NCBI GenBank assembly: GCA_021732085.1
Contig: JAKFVQ010000024.1
Location: 62,001 to 126,000 of the forward strand
DNA length: 64,000 nucleotides
Source of the DNA: Candidatus Obscuribacterales bacterium
Lineage (GTDB): Bacteria > Cyanobacteriota > Vampirovibrionia > Obscuribacterales > Obscuribacteraceae
Direction: 5' to 3'
Numbering within the stretch: position 1 is the stretch's first letter; every line of letters starts with the position of its first letter. The notes under the pieces are model-generated. The model saw only the letters and a program-made list of their open reading frames with translations. It ran no database searches and was not told the origin of the DNA. Of the stretch, positions 52,559 to 61,508 are shown in pieces. A program made the translations under genes and the position numbers.

Positions 52559-53974
52559 TTATCCATTCGTTGCCGCAGTGGTTTCGACTTCTGTTTTCTT
52601 TTCTTGGCTTGCCGCGGCTTCTGCTGCCGCTGAGCTCGTTGCTAATTCAACTGTTCCAAACTTCACACTGATCTTCTGCGAGAGCTTTTCAAGTTTTCGC
52701 TCAAAATCGGTTTTGGCTTTCTTTGATGTGCCGCCCAACAGCATGTGGCAGGTCGGCGCGCCATCAATTGGATCTGCTGCTACAGCAACGGCCCAAACTT
52801 GGCGGAAGGGAATTGCAGCCAGCATCACTCCGAGCATGATGATCCCGAACGCGACATATGTTAGTGGAAGTCCCGGATCTGATTTGTACTGCAGTCCGGT
52901 CACTGGTATTGCTTTCAGGTAGGCAATTTGCACTTCGCCGAACTTGGATGCATAGCCTGCTGGAATTTCAGCCAGCATCTTCGGTTGTTGCCACTCCGGT
53001 ATTTTTGCGAAGACTCGCACAGGCTTGTCTTGTCCGCGCAAGGAAAAAATCATTGTTGTGTTTTCATCGAGCTGCATGAAAGCTGCATGCGTTCCGCCCA
53101 TCTGTCGCAGAGGCAGTTGCGTCGGGCGTCCGTTGAATGCTATTTCGATGGCATCCAGACCCCAGCTCGATTGATAGACATCGACCCCGCCGTATGAAAG
53201 CGGGTTGTTTACGGAAATCTCCTGCTTGTGGAGCACTTTGCCGTCTTTATCGACAACCGATAGATTGCTATACCATTGTTTGGGATCGCCGCTTGCATAA
53301 TTCTCGCGTCTGGTGTCATCGACGCGAACTTCCCACGGCGGCAGTTTTCCGATCCAAAGCTTGCTGTGCTCCGATTCTCCGAAATTCAACTTGCCACCAA
53401 TCGGCACTGGCTTGAATCCATTGAATCCTGTCCATGAAGTAATCGTGACTCCGGCAAGCAGGCTCAACAAACCTATGTGCGTGATCGTAGCTGCCAGAAG
53501 TGCAATTTTGCCCCATTCGGCGGTCAGTTTGTTCCCTTGAATTTGGACACTGTATTGCTGCTTTTTCAGCGCCTCGGCAAGTTCTTTGAAGGCGACATCT
53601 GCTTCAGTTTTCAGCACCATTTCCCGAGAGACTGGGAATTTGCTTATCTCCTTCTCGCCAAGATATGGCATCTTCTGCTTCAACAAGCGAGCCTTTGGAA
53701 ACACGCGCTGAACGCTGCACGCGATCATATTTACCGTTAGCATTCCAATCAAACCGAGGAAAAACGGTGTGTGGAAGAGGTCTGTGATTCCCCACTGCCT
53801 CAAATATCCGGCATTCTCTGCACCGAATGTTTCAACGACCTTTTGGAAGCCGACCTGTGATTCTTGCGGACACCAGGCTCCGACCAGAATCGAAACCGCG
53901 ATTAATGTCATCAGGGCTATTGTGAGTTTTACAGAAGCGAATGCTGAAAGGCGCAAGGCACATGAACCTCTCAA
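52559..53974 (-). CDS. resB: Cytochrome c biogenesis protein ResB
   Basis: 471 residues. It begins with TTG at 53974, which overlaps the upstream TGA as TTGA; this coupling supports the start. Transmembrane helices lie near 15-35, 67-87, 155-178 and 380-400. The large extracytoplasmic loop between the last two has the ResB patterns WGKIALLAATITHIGLLSLL, ISVNNPLSYGGVDVYQSSWG and LQYKSDPGLPLTYVAFGIIM. ResB and CcsB together form the System II cytochrome c synthase. A C-terminal Ala/Glu/Lys-rich tail of about 60 residues is longer than usual. Confidence 0.93.
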   Translation of the reverse strand: MRGSCALRLSAFASVKLTIALMTLIAVSILVGAWCPQESQVGFQKVVETFGAENAGYLRQWGITDLFHTPFFLGLIGMLTVNMIACSVQRVFPKARLLKQKMPYLGEKEISKFPVSREMVLKTEADVAFKELAEALKKQQYSVQIQGNKLTAEWGKIALLAATITHIGLLSLLAGVTITSWTGFNGFKPVPIGGKLNFGESEHSKLWIGKLPPWEVRVDDTRRENYASGDPKQWYSNLSVVDKDGKVLHKQEISVNNPLSYGGVDVYQSSWGLDAIEIAFNGRPTQLPLRQMGGTHAAFMQLDENTTMIFSLRGQDKPVRVFAKIPEWQQPKMLAEIPAGYASKFGEVQIAYLKAIPVTGLQYKSDPGLPLTYVAFGIIMLGVMLAAIPFRQVWAVAVAADPIDGAPTCHMLLGGTSKKAKTDFERKLEKLSQKISVKFGTVELATSSAAAEAAASQEKKTEVETTAATNG

Positions 53975-55005
53975 TTCGTTCTAGTTAACAGCCAGTCTAC
54001 GATTTGATCAAGCGAATCTTTGTATTCGGATGGTGGTATCACAGACAGTGCGGCGCGTGCTTGGTCAGCATAGCGTTGCGCCAGGGCGACAGTTTGTTCG
54101 ATGCCACCACCAGCGCGGATAATTTCTAATGCTTCCTCTGTTCCTTCGCTCGTGCTGACCGCACGGGTACGGATAAGTTGTTCAAGCTTTGCGGATTTTT
54201 CATCGCCGCGCTCCAGAATGTACATAGCCGGAGCGGTTATTAAGCCCTGGGCCAGGTCGCTTCCTGCAGCTTTGCCCAGCTTCAAGCTTTGACCAGTAAC
54301 ATCAAGTAGATCGTCAACTATTTGGAAACAAATACCTAGGTTCATGCCGTAATCTTTCATACCGGCAACAACATTCTCGCCGCGCCGATTCAATATAGCT
54401 GCGCTTTGCGTAGCTGCTGCAAAAAGGCTGGCAGTTTTCCAAACTGATTTTTGGATGTACGCATCCCAATCTAGCGAAAGAACGAATTGAGCGCGCATCT
54501 GGCGAATCTCACCTGCGCAAAGGTCACCCAATACTTGCCCGTAGATGCCAACAACCGGTGGGTTCATCAGTCGCGCAAGACAGACTGATGCTTGCGCGAA
54601 TAACAAGTCGCCGGTCAGCACTGCAAGCTTGTCGCTCCATTTGCGATTGACTGTTTCTTGTCCGCGCCTGAGCGAAGCGTTATCGATAACATCGTCGTGC
54701 ACCAGGCTTGCAGTGTGGATCAACTCTGTAAGAACAGCTTGAATGATGTGCAGGCGGCTCAGTTCGCCTTTGGTTTTTGCAGTCGCTTTTCCAGACATCA
54801 ATGCAAGCGCTGGACGAAGTCTCTTTCCGCCTGCTTTGAAAACCTGCCCCAGTAGTTCGACTATGAACGGACTATCATCAACAAGATTCGAATTGAGGAA
54901 CTCTTCAACCAGTTCAAGCTCTGATTTAACGGGCTCTAATAAGTCGCCGAGCTCTAGTGGAGACGCTGCCAGGGCTGAACTTTTAGGGCTTTGTTGAATG
55001 GTCAT
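53971..55005 (-). CDS. Polyprenyl diphosphate synthase
   Basis: 344 residues from ATG 55005, with GGGA upstream; a TTG at 55023 is an alternative. The first Asp-rich motif is HDDVID (103-108), followed by RRGQETVN, and the second is QIVDDLLDVTG (about 230), both bound to Mg for chain elongation. GKRLRP (60-65) binds the allylic diphosphate. This is the long-chain trans type (heptaprenyl/solanesyl-like) that makes the quinone side chain. Its stop overlaps the resB start, so quinone tail synthesis and cytochrome c assembly are translated together, fitting a respiratory operon. Confidence 0.92.
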   Translation of the reverse strand: MTIQQSPKSSALAASPLELGDLLEPVKSELELVEEFLNSNLVDDSPFIVELLGQVFKAGGKRLRPALALMSGKATAKTKGELSRLHIIQAVLTELIHTASLVHDDVIDNASLRRGQETVNRKWSDKLAVLTGDLLFAQASVCLARLMNPPVVGIYGQVLGDLCAGEIRQMRAQFVLSLDWDAYIQKSVWKTASLFAAATQSAAILNRRGENVVAGMKDYGMNLGICFQIVDDLLDVTGQSLKLGKAAGSDLAQGLITAPAMYILERGDEKSAKLEQLIRTRAVSTSEGTEEALEIIRAGGGIEQTVALAQRYADQARAALSVIPPSEYKDSLDQIVDWLLTRTN

Positions 55006-55053
55006 TTTTTGACGGTCCCGCAATTTCGCCTAGCTTTTCATATATGTAGCAGA

Positions 55054-56874
55054 CTAGTCAACGACGCTGCCTCGATTATCAATGTTTTGCAACTTGCTTG
55101 TTACGAGGCTGTTCTGCTTTGGCAGATTCAACTTCAGTTGGTTGTTGTCATTTGCAGGAGCTTTCTCTGGTGGAGTGTAGCGGACAAGAATGAAACGACC
55201 TTCTGCATGCTGTATGCGGCATCCCTTCAAATCTCTGAAGAACTGCTTCTTTTTGATCTTGCTCAGGATGTATGCACCCTTTGATTCAGCGAGCATGGCG
55301 ACTAACTGATCTGGATTTGACGGTTGCTCAACCCGACGGCCTGTGTAGAACGGCATAGAGGGCTTGCGCATGTCGTAGACGAGGATCGGCAGATCTGATA
55401 CTGCTGCATAGCGCGCCATTGCAGGAAGCGGCTCTTCCCAGGTCTTGCTCAAAACATCGAGCAGTCGGTGCCCAAAGAAAAGGAATCCCAGGAGAGTAGG
55501 AATGACAAAGAGTAAGTACGCTGAGCGATAGAAGCGGCGACTCAGTAAGGCCATCGATGCTACAACAAAAATCAGTTCGAAGCTGGCAAGGCTTTGGATG
55601 ATTTCGACCAGAACCTCTGGAGCGTCACGCAATTTGCTTACGAACATTGGTGGCAGAATGGTGGCAGCAATAAACACGCATGCCAAAATGAAGACTGGGT
55701 ATACGGCTCGCTTTACGGAGTTCTTTTCGATAATTCGCTCGAACTCCAGTGCCAATAAAACAGCGATAGCTGGGAAAGCAGGCAGCGTGTAGGGCAATAG
55801 TTTGGAGACACTTGCTGAGAAAAATGTGACAGTAACGACTGTCCAGCAAAGGGCATAGAGAGCCAGGTCTTCTGAATCTTTGAGATTCTGAAAAGGTCGC
55901 AAAATGGAAAGAGGTCCACTGTTCTTCCATGCTTCTTTGATCTTTGCCCACGGAATCGTGGCTATCAGTGCTTGCGGCAAGAATACAGACCACGGGAAGA
56001 AGCCGCCCATCATTGCGGCGATGTGATACCACCAGCCGCCTTTGTGAGAATCAACTACGCTTGTGAAACGTTGGAAGTTCTCGCGCAGGATGAACTCATT
56101 AAAGTATGCGCCTTTTGTTATGTAGATCTCGACTGCGAACCATGGCACAGCGATCAAAGAGATGATGCCCATACCGAGTAACGGGCGGTAGAACTTGAGC
56201 GCTTCCAGGAGATTGGATCGCAAGAAATGGTAAACGGCTAAAATCGCAACAGGCAGGACTAGTCCTACCGGACCTTTTGTCATAACTGCCAACCCGGTCC
56301 CAATGTGAGCCAGGCAGAGCAAACCGACATGCCTCAATCTAAATGCAGCAAAGTAAGCAAACATTGCGCCAGCCATGAATAGGCTGAGAGGCATATCCGT
56401 TATTGCCTCCCGGGCCGTTCCGATAAACAACGGTGCTGTGATTAAGGAGATCCCTGTTACCAGGGCAGCTCGACGACCAATGAATCTATCTGCGAAACAA
56501 TAGCTAATTGCCAGTAGAATCGAGCCGCAAGCGGCTCCGAAGAAGCGAACCGCAAACTCGTTGCATCCGAAAGCGAGAATACAAGCCGCCTGACCCCAGA
56601 TCGCCAGAGGTGGTTTTGTGAAACGTACTACATAATTCAAATATGTCGTTATGTAGTCACCAATTTCAAGCATTTCACGGGCTGGCTCGGCGTACAGAGC
56701 TTCGTCCGGATTAAATAAAGGATAAGCTCCGAGCTCACCGAACAAGATGGCAGAGCCGGCAAGAAACACCAACGCAAATGGGACGACCCGAGCCCAGGCG
56801 TCGATGGCTTTGTTTCGAGCGAGCTCCGAGTGAATTTGCTTTGTTTGAACCGTGCGGGCTGAAGTCACAGGCAT
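55054..56874 (-). CDS. GT39-family membrane glycosyltransferase (ArnT-like)
   Basis: 606 residues. About eleven transmembrane helices. The first extracytoplasmic loop has NPDEALYAEPAREM (about 56-69) followed by RFTKPPLAIW, the Asp/Glu and KPP motifs of the PMT/ArnT family, which move a sugar or aminosugar from undecaprenyl phosphate to lipid A, lipid or protein. The C-terminal half carries an extracytoplasmic domain with LPILVYDMRKPSMPFYTG. The acceptor is unknown. Located 48 bases before the polyprenyl synthase gene, it is the likely first gene of the operon, which is consistent with a prenyl-linked sugar donor. Confidence 0.9.
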   Translation of the reverse strand: MPVTSARTVQTKQIHSELARNKAIDAWARVVPFALVFLAGSAILFGELGAYPLFNPDEALYAEPAREMLEIGDYITTYLNYVVRFTKPPLAIWGQAACILAFGCNEFAVRFFGAACGSILLAISYCFADRFIGRRAALVTGISLITAPLFIGTAREAITDMPLSLFMAGAMFAYFAAFRLRHVGLLCLAHIGTGLAVMTKGPVGLVLPVAILAVYHFLRSNLLEALKFYRPLLGMGIISLIAVPWFAVEIYITKGAYFNEFILRENFQRFTSVVDSHKGGWWYHIAAMMGGFFPWSVFLPQALIATIPWAKIKEAWKNSGPLSILRPFQNLKDSEDLALYALCWTVVTVTFFSASVSKLLPYTLPAFPAIAVLLALEFERIIEKNSVKRAVYPVFILACVFIAATILPPMFVSKLRDAPEVLVEIIQSLASFELIFVVASMALLSRRFYRSAYLLFVIPTLLGFLFFGHRLLDVLSKTWEEPLPAMARYAAVSDLPILVYDMRKPSMPFYTGRRVEQPSNPDQLVAMLAESKGAYILSKIKKKQFFRDLKGCRIQHAEGRFILVRYTPPEKAPANDNNQLKLNLPKQNSLVTSKLQNIDNRGSVVD

Positions 56875-57041
56875 TTTGACTTTCCGAGATTGATTCTTGA
56901 GATCTTCTATTAAATAGACCTATCAAAGCAAGGTGAGCTTTCTAATGTAAACCTAGAGTTGGCATTTGAGCCGCTAATAGTGGCTTATCTGCGATAATTC
57001 GCTGGAGTATATTGCTTCTAATCATTCCGGAGTGCCGAGAA

Positions 57042-58229
57042 ATGGAGATTTCCAACCGTCTTAAAGCCATCCCTCCATATGTATTTGCAGAGCTCGATAA
57101 GAAGCGGGCTGTTGTTGCTGCAAGAGGTGTTGACGTAATCAATCTCGGAATTGGCGATCCGGACCAGCCTACGCCTGCTCATATCGTAGAGGCGATGCAG
57201 GAAGCTTTAAAGAATCCGCTCAATCACCGCTATCCCCCATTCGGTGGCACCAAGGAATACAAGGAAGCGGCTGTGGCTTGGTGCAAGCGTCGATTCAATA
57301 TCGATTTGGCAGCAGACAGCGAAATCACTTCACTGATCGGATCGAAGGAAGGCATTCACAACATTATTGCGGCTTTCGTTGATCCAGGCGATATCGCTAT
57401 CATTCCGGATCCTGCTTATCCGGTTTACAAATCCTCAACCATTTTGGCTGGCGGCACTCCCTACACGATGCCCCTTTTGCCTGAGAACAAATTCCTCGCC
57501 GATCTCGATGCCATCCCAGAGGATGTTGCGAAGAAAGCGAAGCTCATGTTCTTGAATTACCCAGGCAATCCGACAGGAGCTGTCTGTGATCTGGCGTATC
57601 TTGAGAAAGCTGTGGCATTCGCTCGCAAGCACGACATCCTGTTGGTGCATGATCTTGCCTACTCGGAAATGACTTTCGATGGATATGTTGCGCACTCGGT
57701 TTTAGAAGTGCCGGGAGCAAAAGATATCGCTATCGAATTGCATAGCTTATCCAAGACCTACAATATGACTGGCTGGAGAATTGGATTTGCCATTGGTAAT
57801 GCTTATGCAATCAAGGCTTTAGCGCAAATCAAATCAAACATCGACACCGATATCTTCCGCGCAATTCAATTCGCCGCGATAGCAGCATTTAACGGACCAA
57901 CAGATGATATCCACCGTTGCAACAAGCTCTATATGGAACGCCGCGACGTTGCCGTTGCCGCTTTCAGAAAGCTGGGCTGGGAAGTCGAACCGATCAAGGC
58001 TACCTTCTATATGTGGATGCCTGTTCCGAAAGGAATGACCTCGGCTGACTTCAGCACAATAATGTTGGAAGACGCCGGTATTGTCGTTCCGCCCGGCACC
58101 GCCTATGGTGCTTGTGGTGAAGGCTTCTTCAGGCTCTCGTTGTGCACCAACAAAGAGCGATTGCAAGAAGCCTTCGATCGCATGGAGAAGCACTCTATCC
58201 GTTTCGATCGCAACGCTGCTAAGGTTTGA
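57042..58229 (+). CDS. dapL: LL-diaminopimelate aminotransferase
   Basis: 395 residues from ATG 57042, where MEISNRLKAIPPYVFAELD begins; an ATG at 57012 adds residues without conservation. The fold-type I PLP aminotransferase motifs are NYPGNPTGA (Asn/Pro for substrate), a HDLAYSEM strand for the PLP-binding Asp/Tyr and SLSKTYNMTGWRIGF (Lys near 236 for the Schiff base). NLGIGDPDQPTP and PPFGGTKEY are typical of DapL. It converts tetrahydrodipicolinate to LL-diaminopimelate, a single-step bypass used by cyanobacteria and plants for lysine and peptidoglycan. It is a separate unit, divergent from the GT39 operon. Confidence 0.92.
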   Translation: MEISNRLKAIPPYVFAELDKKRAVVAARGVDVINLGIGDPDQPTPAHIVEAMQEALKNPLNHRYPPFGGTKEYKEAAVAWCKRRFNIDLAADSEITSLIGSKEGIHNIIAAFVDPGDIAIIPDPAYPVYKSSTILAGGTPYTMPLLPENKFLADLDAIPEDVAKKAKLMFLNYPGNPTGAVCDLAYLEKAVAFARKHDILLVHDLAYSEMTFDGYVAHSVLEVPGAKDIAIELHSLSKTYNMTGWRIGFAIGNAYAIKALAQIKSNIDTDIFRAIQFAAIAAFNGPTDDIHRCNKLYMERRDVAVAAFRKLGWEVEPIKATFYMWMPVPKGMTSADFSTIMLEDAGIVVPPGTAYGACGEGFFRLSLCTNKERLQEAFDRMEKHSIRFDRNAAKV

Positions 58230-58446
58230 ACCAAGACGTTTGGGTCAGGAGTTGTTTTCCTTCTCTACAGGCGCGCCTGAAACGCTTTTATTGATCTGCC
58301 ATCTGACATTCCTTCCTTCTTATAGAAAAATGCCAGCTCGCTCTTCCCTGCTTTAAGTATCGGCGCGAGCAGTGATCGATTCGTGAAACTTGAAGTTGAT
58401 TAATGCGAAACGCTGCGAATCCAGGAAGAGGATCCATAATAAAAAA

Positions 58447-58483
58447 CTGAAGCGTGTCGGCAGGGCGGTGCGACACGCTTCAG
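58447..58483 (-). terminator. Strong rho-independent terminator
   Basis: CTGAAGCGTGTCG (58447-58459) and CGACACGCTTCAG (58471-58483) form a perfect 13-bp stem with an 11-base loop. On the minus strand it is followed by TTTTTTATTATG, so it ends the transcript of the small membrane-protein gene whose stop is at 58506. Confidence 0.9.
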
Positions 58484-58505
58484 CTGGGCTATCTGGGATA
58501 TTTAA

Positions 58506-58877
58506 CTAACTGAGGGAAAGGTATGAGAGGCATCCGAGAATGGATGCAAGTGCGGCGCTGCATGAAAGATTTGCAAGTGTGCTTTTCTTTTGAGCGGCGT
58601 AGAACATAACACCGATTGTGGTCAGTGCGTAAAAAGTTAGAAGGAATGCGGCTGCTTCTTGAACACATGTGAGTTGTCCGATTTGGTGAACGATGCTTTG
58701 ACCAAGCATCGAACCGATTTGGAATGACGGCACACCCATAGCTGTAGAGAACAGGATGTTTTCGACGGTGCGATCAACTTCTGCCTCTTCGCTTGTGCGT
58801 TCTGCTGCTTTCGGAAGTTCAAATTCCAAAGCCAATTCTGTGTTGTTGATCGATTGAATTGTTGCTGCGTATTCCAT
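58506..58877 (-). CDS. Small membrane protein, paralogue of the gene at 59055
   Basis: 123 residues from ATG 58877, supported by AGAGGGG 8 bases upstream; a longer frame to 58946 has none. A Thr/Ser/Glu-rich N-terminus (about 1-45) is followed by hydrophobic segments at about 50-70, 75-95 and 100-120. The end FYALTTIGVMFYAAQKKSTL...GCLSYLSLS aligns with the end of the next protein. The N-terminal AATIQSINNTELA also recalls AAAIQNLGQ plus SINTTAVDL. Function unknown. Its own terminator follows the stop. Confidence 0.7.
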   Translation of the reverse strand: MEYAATIQSINNTELALEFELPKAAERTSEEAEVDRTVENILFSTAMGVPSFQIGSMLGQSIVHQIGQLTCVQEAAAFLLTFYALTTIGVMFYAAQKKSTLANLSCSAALASILGCLSYLSLS

Positions 58878-59054
58878 TGTTGTAACCCCTCTATCCCGTA
58901 ACCCTGACCCATTTGTTGTCTCTAGAATAACTTTTGATTTGGGCAATTTTGGTTCAGCTAGAATCCGGTTTACCAGCCCGGGATTAATTTGCTGATTGCC
59001 TCTAATTTGGATGCTGCGACGCAGAATTCAGCGGGCACATCCGGAGCGTTTAAA

Positions 59055-59429
59055 TTAAAAACTTAGTTGAAACAAGCTGCCCATGATGTTTGCGATTACT
59101 GCAACGCTCATGAGAAGTGCTGTTGGATTGTTCTTTCGAGCAAGATAAACGAGCACTGGGATTGAAGCTAGCGAGTAGAAGAATCCCATGGTGCCTGCGC
59201 TTTGGCTTAATCCGCTGACCAGTGGCATTCCCTTGACGCACAGTTCAGTTACTTTCATCGATGCGCCGAAGCAAGGAATGAAAACGATGAGAGCGAGAAT
59301 AAAACCGAGAACATAAGTGGCAGCAGTTTGTGTTGCTCTTTCTTTGATTGCACTAAGATCAACAGCTGTGGTGTTGATTGATTGACCGAAACCTTGTCCC
59401 AGATTTTGAATTGCTGCTGCGTTTGTCAT
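59055..59429 (-). CDS. Small membrane protein, paralogue of the gene at 58506
   Basis: 124 residues, ATG with GGGACGGGG upstream. Three hydrophobic segments (about 39-60, 72-95 and 100-122) follow an N-terminal stretch with AAAIQNLGQGFGQSINTTAV. The end FYSLASIPVLVYLARKNNP...GSLFQLSF matches the neighbouring 123-residue protein. Cys is present twice in the middle helix region. There is no catalytic motif. A 170-base gap separates the two genes, so each may have its own promoter. Function unknown. Confidence 0.7.
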   Translation of the reverse strand: MTNAAAIQNLGQGFGQSINTTAVDLSAIKERATQTAATYVLGFILALIVFIPCFGASMKVTELCVKGMPLVSGLSQSAGTMGFFYSLASIPVLVYLARKNNPTALLMSVAVIANIMGSLFQLSF

Positions 59430-59542
59430 TTGCCCCGTCCCTCATGCAGTTGATGTAAAGAGAATACGGATAATTTTGGTCAAATTTGGTTCAAAACTTG
59501 GGGGCGAATCGGGTCAAAAGATTAAACGTGAATTTTGCGCAC

Positions 59543-59586
59543 AAAAAGCGCTGCCTCAGGATCAGGGGTCCCGGGCAGCGCTTTTT
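59543..59586. terminator. Rho-independent terminator, bidirectional
   Basis: AAAAAGCGCTGCC (59543-59555) and GGCAGCGCTTTTT (59574-59586) form a 13-bp stem with an 18-base loop, AT at the outer end on both sides. On the minus strand it ends the gene at 59634, whose stop lies about 50 bases before it. Confidence 0.85.
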
Positions 59587-59590
59587 CTCT

Positions 59591-59620
59591 AGCAAGTCAG
59601 GGGTGGGACTCTGACTTGCT
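59591..59620. terminator. Second hairpin in tandem with the terminator
   Basis: AGCAAGTCAG (59591-59600) pairs perfectly with CTGACTTGCT (59611-59620). It lies between the Cys-repeat gene and the stronger hairpin, has no T-run, and may protect the transcript's 3' end. Confidence 0.5.
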
Positions 59621-59633
59621 ACAAGTGCTGGGT

Positions 59634-61049
59634 CTAGCGAACTGCGACCTGGTTCAGGTTCGATGGCTTATAGCGCTCGCCCACGACCTGCAGGTACTTC
59701 TCGTAGTTTTTCATTTCTTCTTGGTTCGGAACGTGACCAAGCGCTCCGGCAAGTGCCATTGTGATTTGCTTTTGCGCTGGAAGGTCTTTGATCTTCACAC
59801 CGGCCTCGTGAGCAACGTCCGCGATTCTGGAGCTGGCAACAGCTTTCTGCATATCCTTATTGAAGAAGTTCTGCATTTCTTCACCGGTAGCATTTCTGCC
59901 GCTTTGCTGGCCGTTCAAAAATATTCCGAAGTTCTCTGCATACATTGAATCAGTGCTTAGCTTGTTGAATTCGGCGCTAATCTTGTCGGCGCTGATGTTG
60001 TCGCCTTGTTCGCGCATATTGTTCATTCTGGCTTCCATGTTCTTCTGGAACTTGGGATTGTTCTTGTGCTTTGCAAGAATCTTGCCGAGCTTTCTGTAGT
60101 CTGGTGGGTTGCCCAGCTCTTCAAGCATTTCCGGCGTGAGCCAGCTGGTGTACCAGCCGCCCATATTCATTTCGTATGCACCAAGTGCGTTGTTGGTTCC
60201 GTTCTCCCATGTGTTCAATCTGGCAGCATCAATTAGATTGTCCATTGGAGTTGTGATGACTGCCGGTGTATCCGGTAGGGTTTCTTGCGGTGGTGCTGTT
60301 TCGTCCGATGGCGGTGGTGTGGAGTCATCGCTCGGGCTCGGTCCTGGGCAGTCACCGCCGGGGCATCCGCCACCGCCAGGATTGCTCGGCGAATCACCGT
60401 CTTCCGGAACTGGCGGCTGATCCTGTGGATTCTCCTGTGGATTCGTTTCGTTCTCTTGCGGCAATGGAGACGGCGTGCGCTCGAATGCTTTGCGAAGGTC
60501 GTCGGAAACAAGTCCGGGGGTTGCATAAAGTGTGGTTTCTGCACGACCGTCTTTTTGTTTGATGCGATCGTTTATTTGCGAAACCAGTGCATCGGTTTGC
60601 TTTTGATCCGCGCCGGCTTCGACCTGCACGCGGTACACGGAGTGTGGCTTGTCGCCTGAGAATGGATCGCCGACAACTTCAACATTGCCATCTTTTTTGA
60701 CGATAAAGTCCGGAGTTACTGACGCATCGTTGGAGACGATGATTTTAGGCGGCTCGCCAGGCTTGGCGACTTCACCTTGATCTTGCCGCGGAGTCATATT
60801 CGACGGCTTCATAGTTGCTTCGGCTTGAACTGGCGCCTTTATTGCGGAGGTATCGGCAGAATTGCCATAAAGGGACCCAGTATTGAGATCTAACGAGCTC
60901 GAGACGCGAGAGACACCGACCTCACATGATGGTCCGGTGCAGAATGATTGATACGACGAACCACCGTCAAAGCAAGAGGTGAAATTGCATGACCCCTCGA
61001 CACAGACAGCGGGAGCGGAAGCTCCACCTTCAAAACAACAATCCGACAT
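59634..61049 (-). CDS. Cys-repeat hydrophilic protein with possible lysozyme-like C-terminus
   Basis: 471 residues, ATG with GAGGAG 6 bases upstream. There is no signal peptide. Residues 4-42 form a duplicated Cys motif, CCFEGGASAPAVCVEGSC then SCFDGGSSYQSFCTGPSC, with eight Cys in all. Residues about 95-195 form a small alpha/beta region (VYRVQVEAGADQKQTDALV). Residues about 200-270 are Pro/Gly/Ser-rich (PPVPEDGDSPSNPGGG). The last 200 residues are helical and open with RLNTWENGTNNALGAYEMNM, which could be a lysozyme-like catalytic Glu region, but I cannot confirm this. Transcribed divergently from the glutaredoxin gene, suggesting a link to Cys redox state. Confidence 0.72.
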   Translation of the reverse strand: MSDCCFEGGASAPAVCVEGSCNFTSCFDGGSSYQSFCTGPSCEVGVSRVSSSLDLNTGSLYGNSADTSAIKAPVQAEATMKPSNMTPRQDQGEVAKPGEPPKIIVSNDASVTPDFIVKKDGNVEVVGDPFSGDKPHSVYRVQVEAGADQKQTDALVSQINDRIKQKDGRAETTLYATPGLVSDDLRKAFERTPSPLPQENETNPQENPQDQPPVPEDGDSPSNPGGGGCPGGDCPGPSPSDDSTPPPSDETAPPQETLPDTPAVITTPMDNLIDAARLNTWENGTNNALGAYEMNMGGWYTSWLTPEMLEELGNPPDYRKLGKILAKHKNNPKFQKNMEARMNNMREQGDNISADKISAEFNKLSTDSMYAENFGIFLNGQQSGRNATGEEMQNFFNKDMQKAVASSRIADVAHEAGVKIKDLPAQKQITMALAGALGHVPNQEEMKNYEKYLQVVGERYKPSNLNQVAVR

Positions 61050-61193
61050 TTGCTAGCTCCTCAAGTATTCGGATAACGCGCTAACGCAGCGTATCCCTCG
61101 ATAAGCCAGCCGAATCTAAAAACCTTGCCCCGAATGAAGTCATATTAAAATTGAGTTGTGAAATATTTGGGACGACCTCTGCGGAGAACACGT

Positions 61194-61508
61194 ATGCAAG
61201 CGGGTGATGAAAATCAAATTAGTCAGGGCGACGCGGAAGGCGCTGCAAACGCTGATTCGGATGATAGTGCTCGCGCAACACAGGTGACGCTGTACACGGT
61301 GCCGGGATGTCCGCTATGCAGCGATGCACGTCAAATGCTTGCGCAGATGGGCATCTCGTATGTGCAACAAGATGTGGCAAATTCGTACCCCGCCCTGCGG
61401 CGCATGTACAAGCTCACACGCCAGCGTCTGGTGCCTGTAGTTGAGTACAATGGAAAAGCAGTGGTGCGTCCGACTAGAGATGAAGTTGTTTCGTTAGTCA
61501 GGGAATGA
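61194..61508 (+). CDS. Glutaredoxin-like protein
   Basis: 104 residues from ATG 61194, chosen because GGAG lies 7 bases upstream; the frame extends to GTG 61158. After a disordered acidic N-terminus of about 28 residues, QVTLYTVPGCPLCSDARQML (30-49) holds the CPLC active site (Cys39, Cys42), followed by LVPVVEYNGKAVVRP with the conserved cis-Pro. This matches the glutaredoxin/thioredoxin fold of the NrdH/GrxC-like type with cytoplasmic location. Its stop overlaps the start of the next small membrane gene as ATGA. Confidence 0.85.
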   Translation: MQAGDENQISQGDAEGAANADSDDSARATQVTLYTVPGCPLCSDARQMLAQMGISYVQQDVANSYPALRRMYKLTRQRLVPVVEYNGKAVVRPTRDEVVSLVRE

